64,000 nt of DNA from Nostoc commune NIES-4072 (GTDB lineage: Bacteria > Cyanobacteriota > Cyanobacteriia > Cyanobacteriales > Nostocaceae): the NCBI RefSeq assembly GCF_003113895.1, contig NZ_BDUD01000001.1, positions 2,205,093-2,269,092 on the forward strand, in the 5' to 3' direction. This document shows positions 1 through 9,400 of this stretch, piece after piece. The notes beneath the pieces are model-generated. The model had not been told where the DNA came from and did not search any database. It worked only from the letters and a program-made list of their open reading frames with translations. The position numbers were made by a program, and so were the translations under genes. Numbering within the stretch: position 1 is the stretch's first letter; every line of letters begins with the position of its first letter.

Positions 1-1051
1 AGCCTTTTTTATTTGTGCTAGCACGAAAAGCTTGTGTAAGAGCCTTAATTTCAATCGGGTCTCCTAAGACGGTTCCTGTACCGTGCGTTTCTACATAAGT
101 AACAGTCTCAGGTTCGACACCAGCTAGGGCAAGCGCTTCTAAAATTACCTCCCTTTGACCATCAACACTAGGAGCTGTATATCCAACCTTTAAAGAACCA
201 TCGTTATTAACAGCAGAACCTTTGATTACTGCATGGATAAAATCACCATCGGCAATAGCATCTTCTAATCTTTTCAAGACTACTACACCTAAACCATTGC
301 CACCATTAGTTCCTTTAGCTTGAGCGTCAAAAGCTCGGCAATGACCGTCAGGAGATTGAATTCCTCCTTGTTGATAGTGATAGCCAGTTTTTTGTGGCAC
401 TGCAATAGAAACACCACCAGCTAAAGCAATGTCGCTTTCGCCATTCATTAAACTTTGGCAGGCTAAGTGGACAGTCACTAATGATGTGGAGCAAGCAGTC
501 TGTACATTGATACTTGGCCCTTTTAGATTTAACTTGTAAGAAACTTGCGTAGGCAGGAAATCTTTATCATTTCCAATCAAAGTTTGGAAGCTGTCTACTG
601 ATTCCATCAACTCTCGGTTGGGATATAAGTTTGAAAGCAGATAGTAACTTGCTGCTACACCAGCAAAAAGGCCAATTTGACCACTATAAGTTTCAGAATT
701 GTAACCAGCATTTTCTAGAGCTGACCAAACACATTCCATAAAAAGGCGGTGTTGTGGATCTGTAATTTCAGCTTCTCTGGGAGAAAAGCCAAAAAAGGAA
801 GCATCAAATAACTCTATGTCTTCTAATACACCGCTTGCTTTCACATAATTGGGATCATTCAGCGATGCTGAATCTATCCCAGCAGATATTAATTCCTCGT
901 CTGTGAAAAATGATATTGACTCTACACCATCCCGCAGGTTTTGCCAAAAGCTATCAACTTTATTTGCTCCAGGAAAACGACCTGCCATACCAATAATAGC
1001 GATTTCGTCTTTATCATTTAAAGTATGAATAAAATTATTTGCTATATCCAT
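1..1051 (-). CDS. Type I polyketide synthase, N-terminal part (ketosynthase), runs off the window
   Basis: This is the first 350 residues of a modular PKS; the gene continues past base 1. It opens with a typical KS start (DEIAIIGMAGRFPGANKVDSF) and has the active-site cysteine in QTACSTS (C187) and the first catalytic histidine in VETHGTGT. The second histidine (NIGHL) would lie beyond the edge. The ATG at 1051 fits the KS start; no strong ribosome site is seen. It is the last visible gene of the siderophore operon, downstream of the decarboxylase and of the Thr-loading NRPS, so it should extend the Thr-terminated chain by one ketide. Whether it carries AT, reductive domains or a thioesterase cannot be seen. 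The KS call is firm; its exact role is inferred from gene order. Confidence 0.93.
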   Translation of the reverse strand, partial: MDIANNFIHTLNDKDEIAIIGMAGRFPGANKVDSFWQNLRDGVESISFFTDEELISAGIDSASLNDPNYVKASGVLEDIELFDASFFGFSPREAEITDPQHRLFMECVWSALENAGYNSETYSGQIGLFAGVAASYYLLSNLYPNRELMESVDSFQTLIGNDKDFLPTQVSYKLNLKGPSINVQTACSTSLVTVHLACQSLMNGESDIALAGGVSIAVPQKTGYHYQQGGIQSPDGHCRAFDAQAKGTNGGNGLGVVVLKRLEDAIADGDFIHAVIKGSAVNNDGSLKVGYTAPSVDGQREVILEALALAGVEPETVTYVETHGTGTVLGDPIEIKALTQAFRASTNKKG

Positions 1052-1120
1052 CAGTCAAACCCTAATGATCAATATTTTTTGTCTACCTTCAAAGCAGTAA
1101 AGAAGACTTAGTTAATTATC

Positions 1121-1262
1121 AATACGGTTCAGTTAGCGCCAAAAACCTTTCAGGACTTACGCAAAAACTCTCTGAAACTCTTATTCCTTTGTGTCCTTTG
1201 CGCCCTTTGTGGTTCGTTTTTTCTTAATTTTGGATAAGTCTTGTCCTTAACTGAACCGTATT
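1121..1262. mobile_element. MITE-like element with 15-bp perfect terminal inverted repeats
   Basis: The 142-bp element is bounded by AATACGGTTCAGTTA (1121-1135) and its exact reverse complement (1248-1262). The interior carries a pyrimidine-rich block ending in TTTGTGGTTCGTTTTTT, a motif also found inside the element at 50215-50344. It has no coding capacity. It fills the gap between the aspartate decarboxylase gene and the downstream PKS, so it is transcribed with the operon and could fold into a long hairpin. Mobility is inferred from structure only. Confidence 0.7.
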
Positions 1263-1265
1263 GAG

Positions 1266-2927
1266 TTAATTATTCATTTTTGATACATGTGAAATTGAAA
1301 TTTCAGAAGCAATCTGAATCTGGTCATTTAAAACTGCGTCAATATCTTCTTCAGTCGTTAACGGATTGGCAATGACTGCACGCATGGCAATTACAGGAAA
1401 TTGTTTATCCAAGCTAATGGTTGTTTTTGTTGTTCGTGAAATAAAAGTGCGACCAATCTGACGCTGCATTTTTTGTAAACATTCATTAAAATTGTTGATG
1501 ATTTGATTATCTTTTTCTATTAGCTTTTTTTCTGCAATTATTCCTCTAAATTCTTCTGGAATATAGCGATAAATTAATAAATTAGTATCAGGATCTGCCA
1601 ACAATTCAAATTCGGGCATCACCGAAATCCGAGCAGCCATGTATTGAGTTTTCCGAATTCCTTCATCAATTAAAAACTCATATCCTTTAAGCCCAATCAG
1701 CTTTAGAGCAGCGTGTAAAAATAAAGCCATGCCCGGTCGAGAACCTTCTAAAGCACGTTTACCTAAATCAAACGATCCCTTACGCATAGTATAGCTAGCA
1801 TGTTTTTCGATTGAAGAAGCTAGATGAGGGTCGCGGAAAAATACCATACCAATACCCATTGGTAAATACAATTGTTTATGTCCATCAATAGTGACTGAAT
1901 CAGCTTTTTCAATACCAGCAAGCTTTTGTTGATGTTTTCGAGAAAAGATAACTGGGCCACCCCAAGCAGCATCTACATGGAAATGTATATTATTTTCTTG
2001 GGCTATCTCGGCAATATCTTCTAGGGGATCAACACTACCAGAATCTGTAGTTCCAGCAATACCAACAATAGCTATAATATGTAAGTTTTTCTGGCGACAA
2101 TCTGCAACGGCTTGGCGTAATGCTTGTATGTTAACTCGATTGTTAGAGTCAACGGCCACTCTAATCAAATTTTGGGTACTAATGCCCATTAAATCCGCAG
2201 CTTTATCAAAAGAAAAATGCATCAATTCGGAGCCAATCACAACTGCTCCTTTGTAACCATAAAAATTTAGAGCTGCTGTTAAACCTTCTTTTTCTACGCC
2301 TAAAAACTCATTTTTTGCTCCCAAAGATTTATTTCGGGCACACCATAGTGCTGTGATATTGGCTGTTGTACCACCAGAAGTTAAAATTCCTAGTGTACTC
2401 TGATTATTTTGAATATGCAGGTTGTAAAAATTATCGGATAAATTATAAATTTGTCGATGCATCATTGCTAAAGCTTCACGTTCATAAAAGCTTAAAGCTT
2501 TAGCAGTCTCTATTTTGACAGCGTTTTGATTCATTGCTGTCATTAGTTTAGCTATAGGTCGTACAAAAGAAGGAAGTGCCGAGGTCATGTGACCAATAAA
2601 TTGTGGTGAAGATGTATGTATAGAGTGGGAAACAACGTTATCACCTAAGTATTGAAAATAGCTTTCAAAGTCAGTAGGTTCTAAAGGTATTTTGCTCTCC
2701 CCAAAATTCTTAATTATTAAATCAATTTCAATATTAGTATTTGCCTTTTTTGTAATTAAAAACTCTTCAGAAAAATCATTAACTATTTCATCTATCTGGG
2801 TTTCAATAGATTTTCCAAGAGTAGGTACAAACATTTGTTTTACATACTCACCAATTTCAGAATGTAATATTCGCTCAGTTGGAGAAAAATTATTTGTGGA
2901 TAATAAACTTTTTTCACTTAATGTCAT
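1266..2927 (-). CDS. PLP-dependent aspartate 1-decarboxylase-like protein (group II decarboxylase, PanP type)
   Basis: The family uses pyridoxal phosphate to decarboxylate acidic amino acids; the PanP subgroup converts L-Asp to beta-alanine. Seen here: a motif resembling PanP proteins (HTSSPQFIGHMTSALP), the cofactor-site block TSGGTTANITALW, HVDAAWGG with the PLP-nitrogen-binding Asp, and the Schiff-base lysine in TIDGHKQLY (K351 counted from the chosen start). The ATG at 2927 is preferred over upstream starts because TAGGAGAC lies 4-5 bases before it; this gives 553 residues. It sits inside the siderophore operon between the Thr NRPS and the next PKS. None of the visible A domains has a beta-Ala type pocket, so its product may be used by a module outside the window or the substrate may differ (for example 2,4-diaminobutyrate, glutamate or hydroxy-Asp). 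The decarboxylase family is certain; the substrate is moderately supported. Confidence 0.85.
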   Translation of the reverse strand: MTLSEKSLLSTNNFSPTERILHSEIGEYVKQMFVPTLGKSIETQIDEIVNDFSEEFLITKKANTNIEIDLIIKNFGESKIPLEPTDFESYFQYLGDNVVSHSIHTSSPQFIGHMTSALPSFVRPIAKLMTAMNQNAVKIETAKALSFYEREALAMMHRQIYNLSDNFYNLHIQNNQSTLGILTSGGTTANITALWCARNKSLGAKNEFLGVEKEGLTAALNFYGYKGAVVIGSELMHFSFDKAADLMGISTQNLIRVAVDSNNRVNIQALRQAVADCRQKNLHIIAIVGIAGTTDSGSVDPLEDIAEIAQENNIHFHVDAAWGGPVIFSRKHQQKLAGIEKADSVTIDGHKQLYLPMGIGMVFFRDPHLASSIEKHASYTMRKGSFDLGKRALEGSRPGMALFLHAALKLIGLKGYEFLIDEGIRKTQYMAARISVMPEFELLADPDTNLLIYRYIPEEFRGIIAEKKLIEKDNQIINNFNECLQKMQRQIGRTFISRTTKTTISLDKQFPVIAMRAVIANPLTTEEDIDAVLNDQIQIASEISISHVSKMNN

Positions 2928-2969
2928 TTTGTCTCCTATAGTAAATAAATTTTGCGCTGCATAACTAAT

Positions 2970-3028
2970 CATCTTTAGGACTTAAGCAAAAAACCTCTTA
3001 TCAGTGTTCTCTGAGTGATTTGCGGTTA
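2970..3028. repeat. Degenerate fragment of the interspersed element interior
   Basis: The short gap between the decarboxylase and the Thr NRPS contains AGGACTTAAGCAAAAAAC followed by TCAGTGTTCTCTGAGTG and TTGCGGTTAATT. This resembles a decayed copy of the interior of the 1121-1262 element (AGGACTTACGCAAAAAC, then a GTGTCC/GTGGTTCG block). No terminal repeats remain. The match was made by eye. Confidence 0.4.
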
Positions 3029-3040
3029 ATTAATTTAATT

Positions 3041-6000
3041 TTATAAATTTTGTTCACCTGATTGAGATGAAACTCCGCTTTCCTTGATTGCTGTTCGATG
3101 TTCTTTTCTGGCTTGTTTTCGACGCTGTAATGAAGCTGTCCTACCTTCAGAAAAATGAGAATGTTTGATAAAAGATGTTTCTTTTCTTGCTTCTTGAATA
3201 AAATATCTGGCTAGGTGGCTGATGGTTGGATATTGAAACATTTCTACCAACAGAAAATCTCTTTGAAATGTTTTTTGCAATTTACTATGAACTTGAACTA
3301 AAAGCAACGAATGACCACCGAGTTGAAAGAAGTTATCATGGATTCCTACGTTCTCAACATTAAGTACTTCTTGCCAAATATCGGCAATAGTTTTTTCGAC
3401 CTCAGTTTGCGGTGGCTGGTAAACTGTTTCCAATTGGGGGCGTGTTGTATCAGGTGCAGGTAGTGCAAAGCGATCAACTTTTCCATTTGGTGTTAGTGGT
3501 AGTGCCTCCAGTGTGATAAAAGCTGTTGGCATCATGTAGTTTGGTAACTTTGACTCTAAAAAGTTACGTAGTTCAGGAATTGTCATTGTTTGCTCTCTTT
3601 GAGCAACTACGTAGGCGACTATTCGTTGAGAGTTTGCTGAAGCTTCGCTGACTACAACTACAGTTTCTCGTATTGCTGGATGTTGGCTAATAATTGCCTC
3701 AATTTCTCCCAATTCAATCCTAAAACCACGTACTTTTACTTGGTTATCAATGCGACCTAAATACTCAATGTCTCCATTTGGTAAATATCGAGCTAAATCG
3801 CCGGATTTATAAAGAAGCGCATTGGGTTTATTACTAAAGCAATTAGGAATAAATCTTTCAGAAGTTAGTGTTGGTCGGTTTAAATAACCCCTGGTCACAC
3901 CAGCACCACCAATATACATTTCACCTGGTACTCCTATGGGTACTGGCTGCCTATATCTATCTAGTAAATAAACTTGTAAGTCACCAATTGGACGACCTAT
4001 TAAACTTGCTGATGCTACTTCTAAGTCTGCTATTTTTAATGGACGATATGTCACATGCACAGTAGTTTCCGTAATCCCGTACATGTTAATTAACTGTGGT
4101 GACTGGTCGCCATGACGTTCAAACCAAGGTCTTAAACTTTCAATTTGCAATGCTTCCCCACCAAAAATCACTTTTCGTAGGCTTAAATTGTTAGTATTTT
4201 CCAGGGATTGCTCTACCTGTATCAGTTGTCGGAAAGCAGAAGGCGTCTGATTAAGTATAGTAACTTGCTGTGTTAACAATAATTGATAGAACTTTTGAGG
4301 TGAACGGCTCAACCAATACGGTACTACCACTAATTTTCCACCATACAGCAATGCTCCCCAAATTTCCCAAACGGAAAAATCAAAGGCTATGGAGTGGAAC
4401 AGTGTCCAAACATCATGTCGGTTAAAGTTATACCAGTGTTCAGTTGCTGCTAACAAACGAACAACGTTGCTGTGATTGACTAAGACGCCTTTGGGTTGAC
4501 CTGTTGAGCCAGAGGTGTAGATGATGTAAGCTAGGTTATCAGTCGTACATTCACTAATTGGGTTTTGTGAGCTTTGTTGAGCTACAATTTCACAATCTGT
4601 ATCTAGATAAACAACCCTAGTTTGATGTTGTGGCAAATTCTCTATCAGCTGCTGCTGTGTTAGTAATACTGATACAGCAGCATCTTGCAATATAAAGGCT
4701 AAACGTTCTGGTGGATATGCTGGATCTAACGGTACGTATGCACCACCTGCTTTGAGGATGGCTAATAGTCCGATGAGCATAGAGAGCGATCGCTCTACAC
4801 AAATCCCTACCAATACCTCTGGTTTTACTCCTAGCTTTTGCAAATAGTGAGCTAGTTGATTCGCTCGGTTGTTCAACTCGCGGTAGGTTAGTTGATCGTT
4901 TTCAAAGACGACTGCGATCGCATCAGGTGTTTTCTGTACCTGTGCTTCAAACAATTCATGGATACATTGCTGTTGAGTATACTCAACTTTTGTGTCATTC
5001 CACTCTCGCAGCAATTGATGCTGCTCAGGTTCTGTTAGTAATGATAATTCTAAAAGTCGTAGCTTCGGTTTTGCAACAATCTTTTTAAGCAATGTCTGGA
5101 AATGTCCAGCCATCCGTTTTATAGTAGTTTCCTCGAATAAATCTGTATTAAACTCCAGATTAGTAAAAAGCTTTTCTGGTGTTTCTATTATTTCTAAAGT
5201 CAAATCAAACTTGGCACTACCATTATCAATTGCCAAGGGACTTACAGTCAAACCAGGCAATTCTAAAATAGGCATTGGTGTGTTCTGAAGTACAAACATC
5301 ACCTGAAATACTGGTGTGTAACTCAAGTTCCGTTGTGGTTGTAGTTCTTCTACTAGTTGCTCAAAAGGTAAATCCTGATGGGCGTAGCCTCCTAATGCTA
5401 CTTTCCGCACACGAGTTAGTAACTCCTCAAAGGTAGGATTACCCGCTAGATTAGTTCGCAATGCAATTGTATTGGCAAAAAGACCAATTAATCCTTCTAA
5501 CTCTGTGCGATCGCGGTTAGCGATCGGTGAACCAACAACAATATCTTCACTACCAGTATAACGACATAGCAATATTTTAAAAGCTGCCAGCAGAGTCATA
5601 AATAAGGTAGTTCCATGCTGCTGGCTTAATTTATTTAAAGCTATATGTAACTCATCGGATAACTCAAATGAATAGGTAGAACCCTGAAAACTGCTAATGG
5701 CAGGTCGTGGTTTGTCAGTGGATAGCTCTAATAATTCTGGTGCGCCCTCTAACTGCTGTTTCCAATAGGATAGTTGTGATTTTAAGACTTCTCCTTGTAG
5801 TTGTTGTCGTTGGAAGCTTGCAAAGTCTACATACTGTATTGGTAGTTGAGCAAGTGGAGACGGTTGCCCTTTAGAAAAAGCTTCATAAAGTGCCGTAACT
5901 TCTTTAATTAGTACTCCCATTGACCAACCGTCGGAAATAATATGATGCATGGTGAACACCAGAATGTGTTCTGTTTCTTTTAGTCGTAGTAAAGTAGCTC

Positions 6001-6439
6001 GCAGTAATGGAGCTTGGCTCAAATTGAAGGGTCGCTGTATTTCTTGTATAACTAACTTCTTAATTTCAACTTCTTGCTTAACCTCAGTTAACTCTTCCAG
6101 ATTTATGGTAGGTAAACTTAAACTTATATTTGGAAGAATTACCTGAACAGGTTTTTCTTCCATAGTTGCGAAAGTAGTTCGCAAAACTTCGTGGCGACGC
6201 ACGATTGTATCAAAGGTTTGTAATAGTGCAGATTTACGAAGGAAACCAGTAAGACGTAAAGCTGTCCATATATGATTAGCAAAATTACCAGGCTGCAATT
6301 GCTCTATAAACCAAAGTCTTTGTTGAGCAAAAGATATTGGGAAAATGTGAGGCTTTTCGACCTTTTCTTGAAGTAGTTTTGCCAAAAGCTCCCGTTTATT
6401 TTGTGATGAAACTTCATTAATATCATGAGTATTGCTCAT
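3041..6439 (-). CDS. NRPS module C-A(Thr)-PCP
   Basis: This is one full elongation module of 1132 residues. The C domain (about 35-450) has the intact HHIISDGWS motif near residue 166. The A domain (about 475-1000) has YTSGSTGQPKG near 643. The PCP (1005-1075) has the carrier serine in LGGHSLLL near 1042. There is no thioesterase. Aligned to the GrsA pocket by eye, the specificity residues read D-F-W-N-I-G-M-V-H, the classical threonine code. The ATG at 6439 overlaps the stop of the upstream PKS by 4 bases (ATGA), so translation is coupled. A basic, charged tail (about 1080-1132, RRKQARKEHR) follows the PCP and may dock to the next PKS. The C domain should condense Thr with the chain delivered by the PKS at 6436-11178. 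Domain calls are firm; Thr is a strong prediction. Confidence 0.95.
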   Translation of the reverse strand: MSNTHDINEVSSQNKRELLAKLLQEKVEKPHIFPISFAQQRLWFIEQLQPGNFANHIWTALRLTGFLRKSALLQTFDTIVRRHEVLRTTFATMEEKPVQVILPNISLSLPTINLEELTEVKQEVEIKKLVIQEIQRPFNLSQAPLLRATLLRLKETEHILVFTMHHIISDGWSMGVLIKEVTALYEAFSKGQPSPLAQLPIQYVDFASFQRQQLQGEVLKSQLSYWKQQLEGAPELLELSTDKPRPAISSFQGSTYSFELSDELHIALNKLSQQHGTTLFMTLLAAFKILLCRYTGSEDIVVGSPIANRDRTELEGLIGLFANTIALRTNLAGNPTFEELLTRVRKVALGGYAHQDLPFEQLVEELQPQRNLSYTPVFQVMFVLQNTPMPILELPGLTVSPLAIDNGSAKFDLTLEIIETPEKLFTNLEFNTDLFEETTIKRMAGHFQTLLKKIVAKPKLRLLELSLLTEPEQHQLLREWNDTKVEYTQQQCIHELFEAQVQKTPDAIAVVFENDQLTYRELNNRANQLAHYLQKLGVKPEVLVGICVERSLSMLIGLLAILKAGGAYVPLDPAYPPERLAFILQDAAVSVLLTQQQLIENLPQHQTRVVYLDTDCEIVAQQSSQNPISECTTDNLAYIIYTSGSTGQPKGVLVNHSNVVRLLAATEHWYNFNRHDVWTLFHSIAFDFSVWEIWGALLYGGKLVVVPYWLSRSPQKFYQLLLTQQVTILNQTPSAFRQLIQVEQSLENTNNLSLRKVIFGGEALQIESLRPWFERHGDQSPQLINMYGITETTVHVTYRPLKIADLEVASASLIGRPIGDLQVYLLDRYRQPVPIGVPGEMYIGGAGVTRGYLNRPTLTSERFIPNCFSNKPNALLYKSGDLARYLPNGDIEYLGRIDNQVKVRGFRIELGEIEAIISQHPAIRETVVVVSEASANSQRIVAYVVAQREQTMTIPELRNFLESKLPNYMMPTAFITLEALPLTPNGKVDRFALPAPDTTRPQLETVYQPPQTEVEKTIADIWQEVLNVENVGIHDNFFQLGGHSLLLVQVHSKLQKTFQRDFLLVEMFQYPTISHLARYFIQEARKETSFIKHSHFSEGRTASLQRRKQARKEHRTAIKESGVSSQSGEQNL

Positions 6440-9400
6440 TGAACAGCCCCTTCAGATTGCAACATATTATTAAGTAATAGCTCAACTTCTCGATCTGAAA
6501 GTTTATTTATATTTGCTAATGTCTGTTGTTCATTACTCCGCTCAATTCTTTCTATCATTTTGAAGTTAAACTTTTCTTCTAAATTCCGCTTCTTTTCATC
6601 AACTATTAAGGCTTGTTCCATGACAGTGGGTGCTTCAAAAAAACCATGCAGAGAGAGTTGTACTTGAAACTCTTGACGCAATCGAGAGAAAACTTGAGTA
6701 GCTAATAATGAATCTCCTCCTAATTCAAAAAAATTATCATAAATACCTATCTGTTTAATCCCCAGCAGATTTTGCCAGACTTCAGCAATAGTTGCTTCAA
6801 CTTCATTTCGGGGAGCAACATAATCATTACGTAGATTAGGACGGGGATGCCTTAGTTGAGAGAGGCTTGTTGAAGCTGATTTATCTTCTAACAATGCTAA
6901 TCCCTCTTCCAGATACTTAAATGAATTATCCTGTTCAATTACTGCTTTAAAATCTTGCGGGGAGACAACAACATGAGACAAGCTACTTAGCAAAATGCGA
7001 TTAAAAGCTTCGGCACCTTCTTGAGATAATATTCCTTTTTTGAGATTCTCTTCCCGTTGGAGTTTTAATTGCTCTGGTAGTGCTGTCTCTACTGCCATGC
7101 CTACTTCTTGCCAAGTACCCCAATTGATTGCCACCGTAAATTGGTCAGATTTAGAAGTACGATAATGTGCATAAACATCTAGAAACGCATTTGCTGCACA
7201 ATAATCAACCTGCCCAAATTCATTTAATATAGAACTTTGCGATGAACAAAGCACTAAAAAATCTAATTTAATATTTTGTAAGTTTAGAATCTCCTCTAAT
7301 ACTAATGTGCCCTTAACTTTTGGCGCTAATACACTGTTTGCTAAATCCTGTGTTTTTAGTTGAATTATGCCACCACCAGCAATACCTGCTGCATGGATGA
7401 CACCATTGATTTGACCAAATTTCTCTAAAGCTTCAGCAACGGCTACCTGCATTTGTTCGTAGTTGGCTACATCGGCACTTTTAACCTCGACCTCTGACCC
7501 CAACTCTTCCAACACGAGCATTTTTTGGATCTTGCGGCTAACACTATCTTCACTATCATGAGTTTCTAGCCATTGCTTCCACTGCGATCGCTCCGGTAAT
7601 CCTTTTCTTCCAATTAAAACTAACTTAGCTTGTACTGTCTTTGCTAAATATTCCGCTAACACCAAACCTATACCGCCAAGTCCACCAGTAATTAAGTAAA
7701 CTCCTCTTTCCTTTAACTTAGTTTTACCTAGAGTGCTTTCATGCAGATGGACAGCTTCAAAGGTTTGAATCCAGCGATGAGATCCTCGATAAGCAACTAG
7801 ATTATCGGTTTGCTGTGTTGTCAATTCCGTAATCAAATAGTCAATAAACTTTTGTGTTAGCGGAATGTTATCAGCAGTAATTACTACATCGATAATACAA
7901 GAACTAATGTTTGGGTATTCTTTGGGAATTATCTTACACGGCCCCAATATAGTTGCCTTCTCTGGGCATAGCTTTTCATCACCAATGACATTATATAAAT
8001 TGTTCGTTACAACCCTTAACTTAAGAGAATCACTGATATTTTCTTTTCCTAATGCCTGTGTAAAATACAATAAACTCCAAAAACCGAGATTATGGTAATC
8101 TTCAAAAGTTTGTTTTTTGAACTTATTGTTAGATAAAGTATTATTTGGCGTAATGCTCCAAAAGTGAGCTACTCCATTTGGAATTAAAGTATCTTTTCGG
8201 AGTTCTTGAAGTAAGGTATTATAGTCATCACTTTGGCGTGGGTTAATGCTATATGTGCATTCGTTCAGCTTAGTAAACTTATCTGCAACCCTAACTGTAA
8301 CAACATAATTTTGCTGTTTGAGCCGTTTAGCAACTTCCCCTCCAATTCCATATTCATCTATAAAAACTAACCAGCAGGTGTTTTGCTCGGTTACTAATTC
8401 TTTCCCTTGGAAAAACTCAAGTGGTGTAGATTGTTTCCATATTGGGATATAAAACCAATCGGCAATATCTGGCTTTTTCCCTATTGATGGTTGCCACGCC
8501 TTTGATAACGTAGTTTCGGGGTCAGCTTCAATCCAGTAACGCTGACGTTCAAAAGGATAGGTAGGCAAAGGAATATGTCTGCGTTGCTCTTTTGCATAAA
8601 AGCCTGTCCAGTTTATTTGCAATCCTGATAGCCAAAGCCGAGAGAGAGTATTAAGCAAAAATGCTACATCAGAAATTTGCTCTTGGGGATGTCGTAACGA
8701 AGTTAGCATTACAGCCTGTGAAACCAACTGTCGTTTGGCTAGGGTAGTTAATGTTTGTCCTGGCCCAACTTCCAATAGGGTTCGTGGTTGTTGCAGCAAT
8801 TCAGCGATTCCCTCGTTAAACAATACGGGTTGTTGTAGGTGTCTAGCCCAGTAGTCAGGATTGATCGCCTGATCTGCCCTAATCCAAGTTCCAGTAACGC
8901 TAGAAACAAAAGGAATTTGAGGTGGTTTCAGGTTGACTTCCCTAAGATGCCGTACAAATGGCTCTAAAATCGGCTCCATCATCTCGGAATGAAAAGCATG
9001 AGATGTATGCAGGCGGCGACAGTCAACACCCTGCTCCGTCAAACGATTTTGTAATAGTGCGATCGCACCAATACCACCAGAAACCACACAAAGGGATGGT
9101 GCATTGCTAGCTGCTAAAGAAAGTTCTGAACCCAACATAGGTTGTATTTCTTCAGCAGAGAGAGAAACGGAAAGCATCGACCCTGGTTCGACTTGTTGCA
9201 TCAGTCGTCCGCGAGTTACGACTAAAGTCAAGGCTTCTTCTAAAGAAAAGACACCTGAAATACAAGCGGCTACATACTCACCGATGCTATGACCAATCAT
9301 CGCTTGCGGATGGACACCCCACGCCATCCAAAGTTTAGCAAGGGCATATTCAATTACAAATAGCGCAATTTGCGTTAAGGAAGTTTGTTTAAGTTGTTCT

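Noticed and set aside
1121..1262. Insertion sequence with its own transposase
   Set aside because: The element is only 142 bp and has no coding capacity; it can only be non-autonomous.
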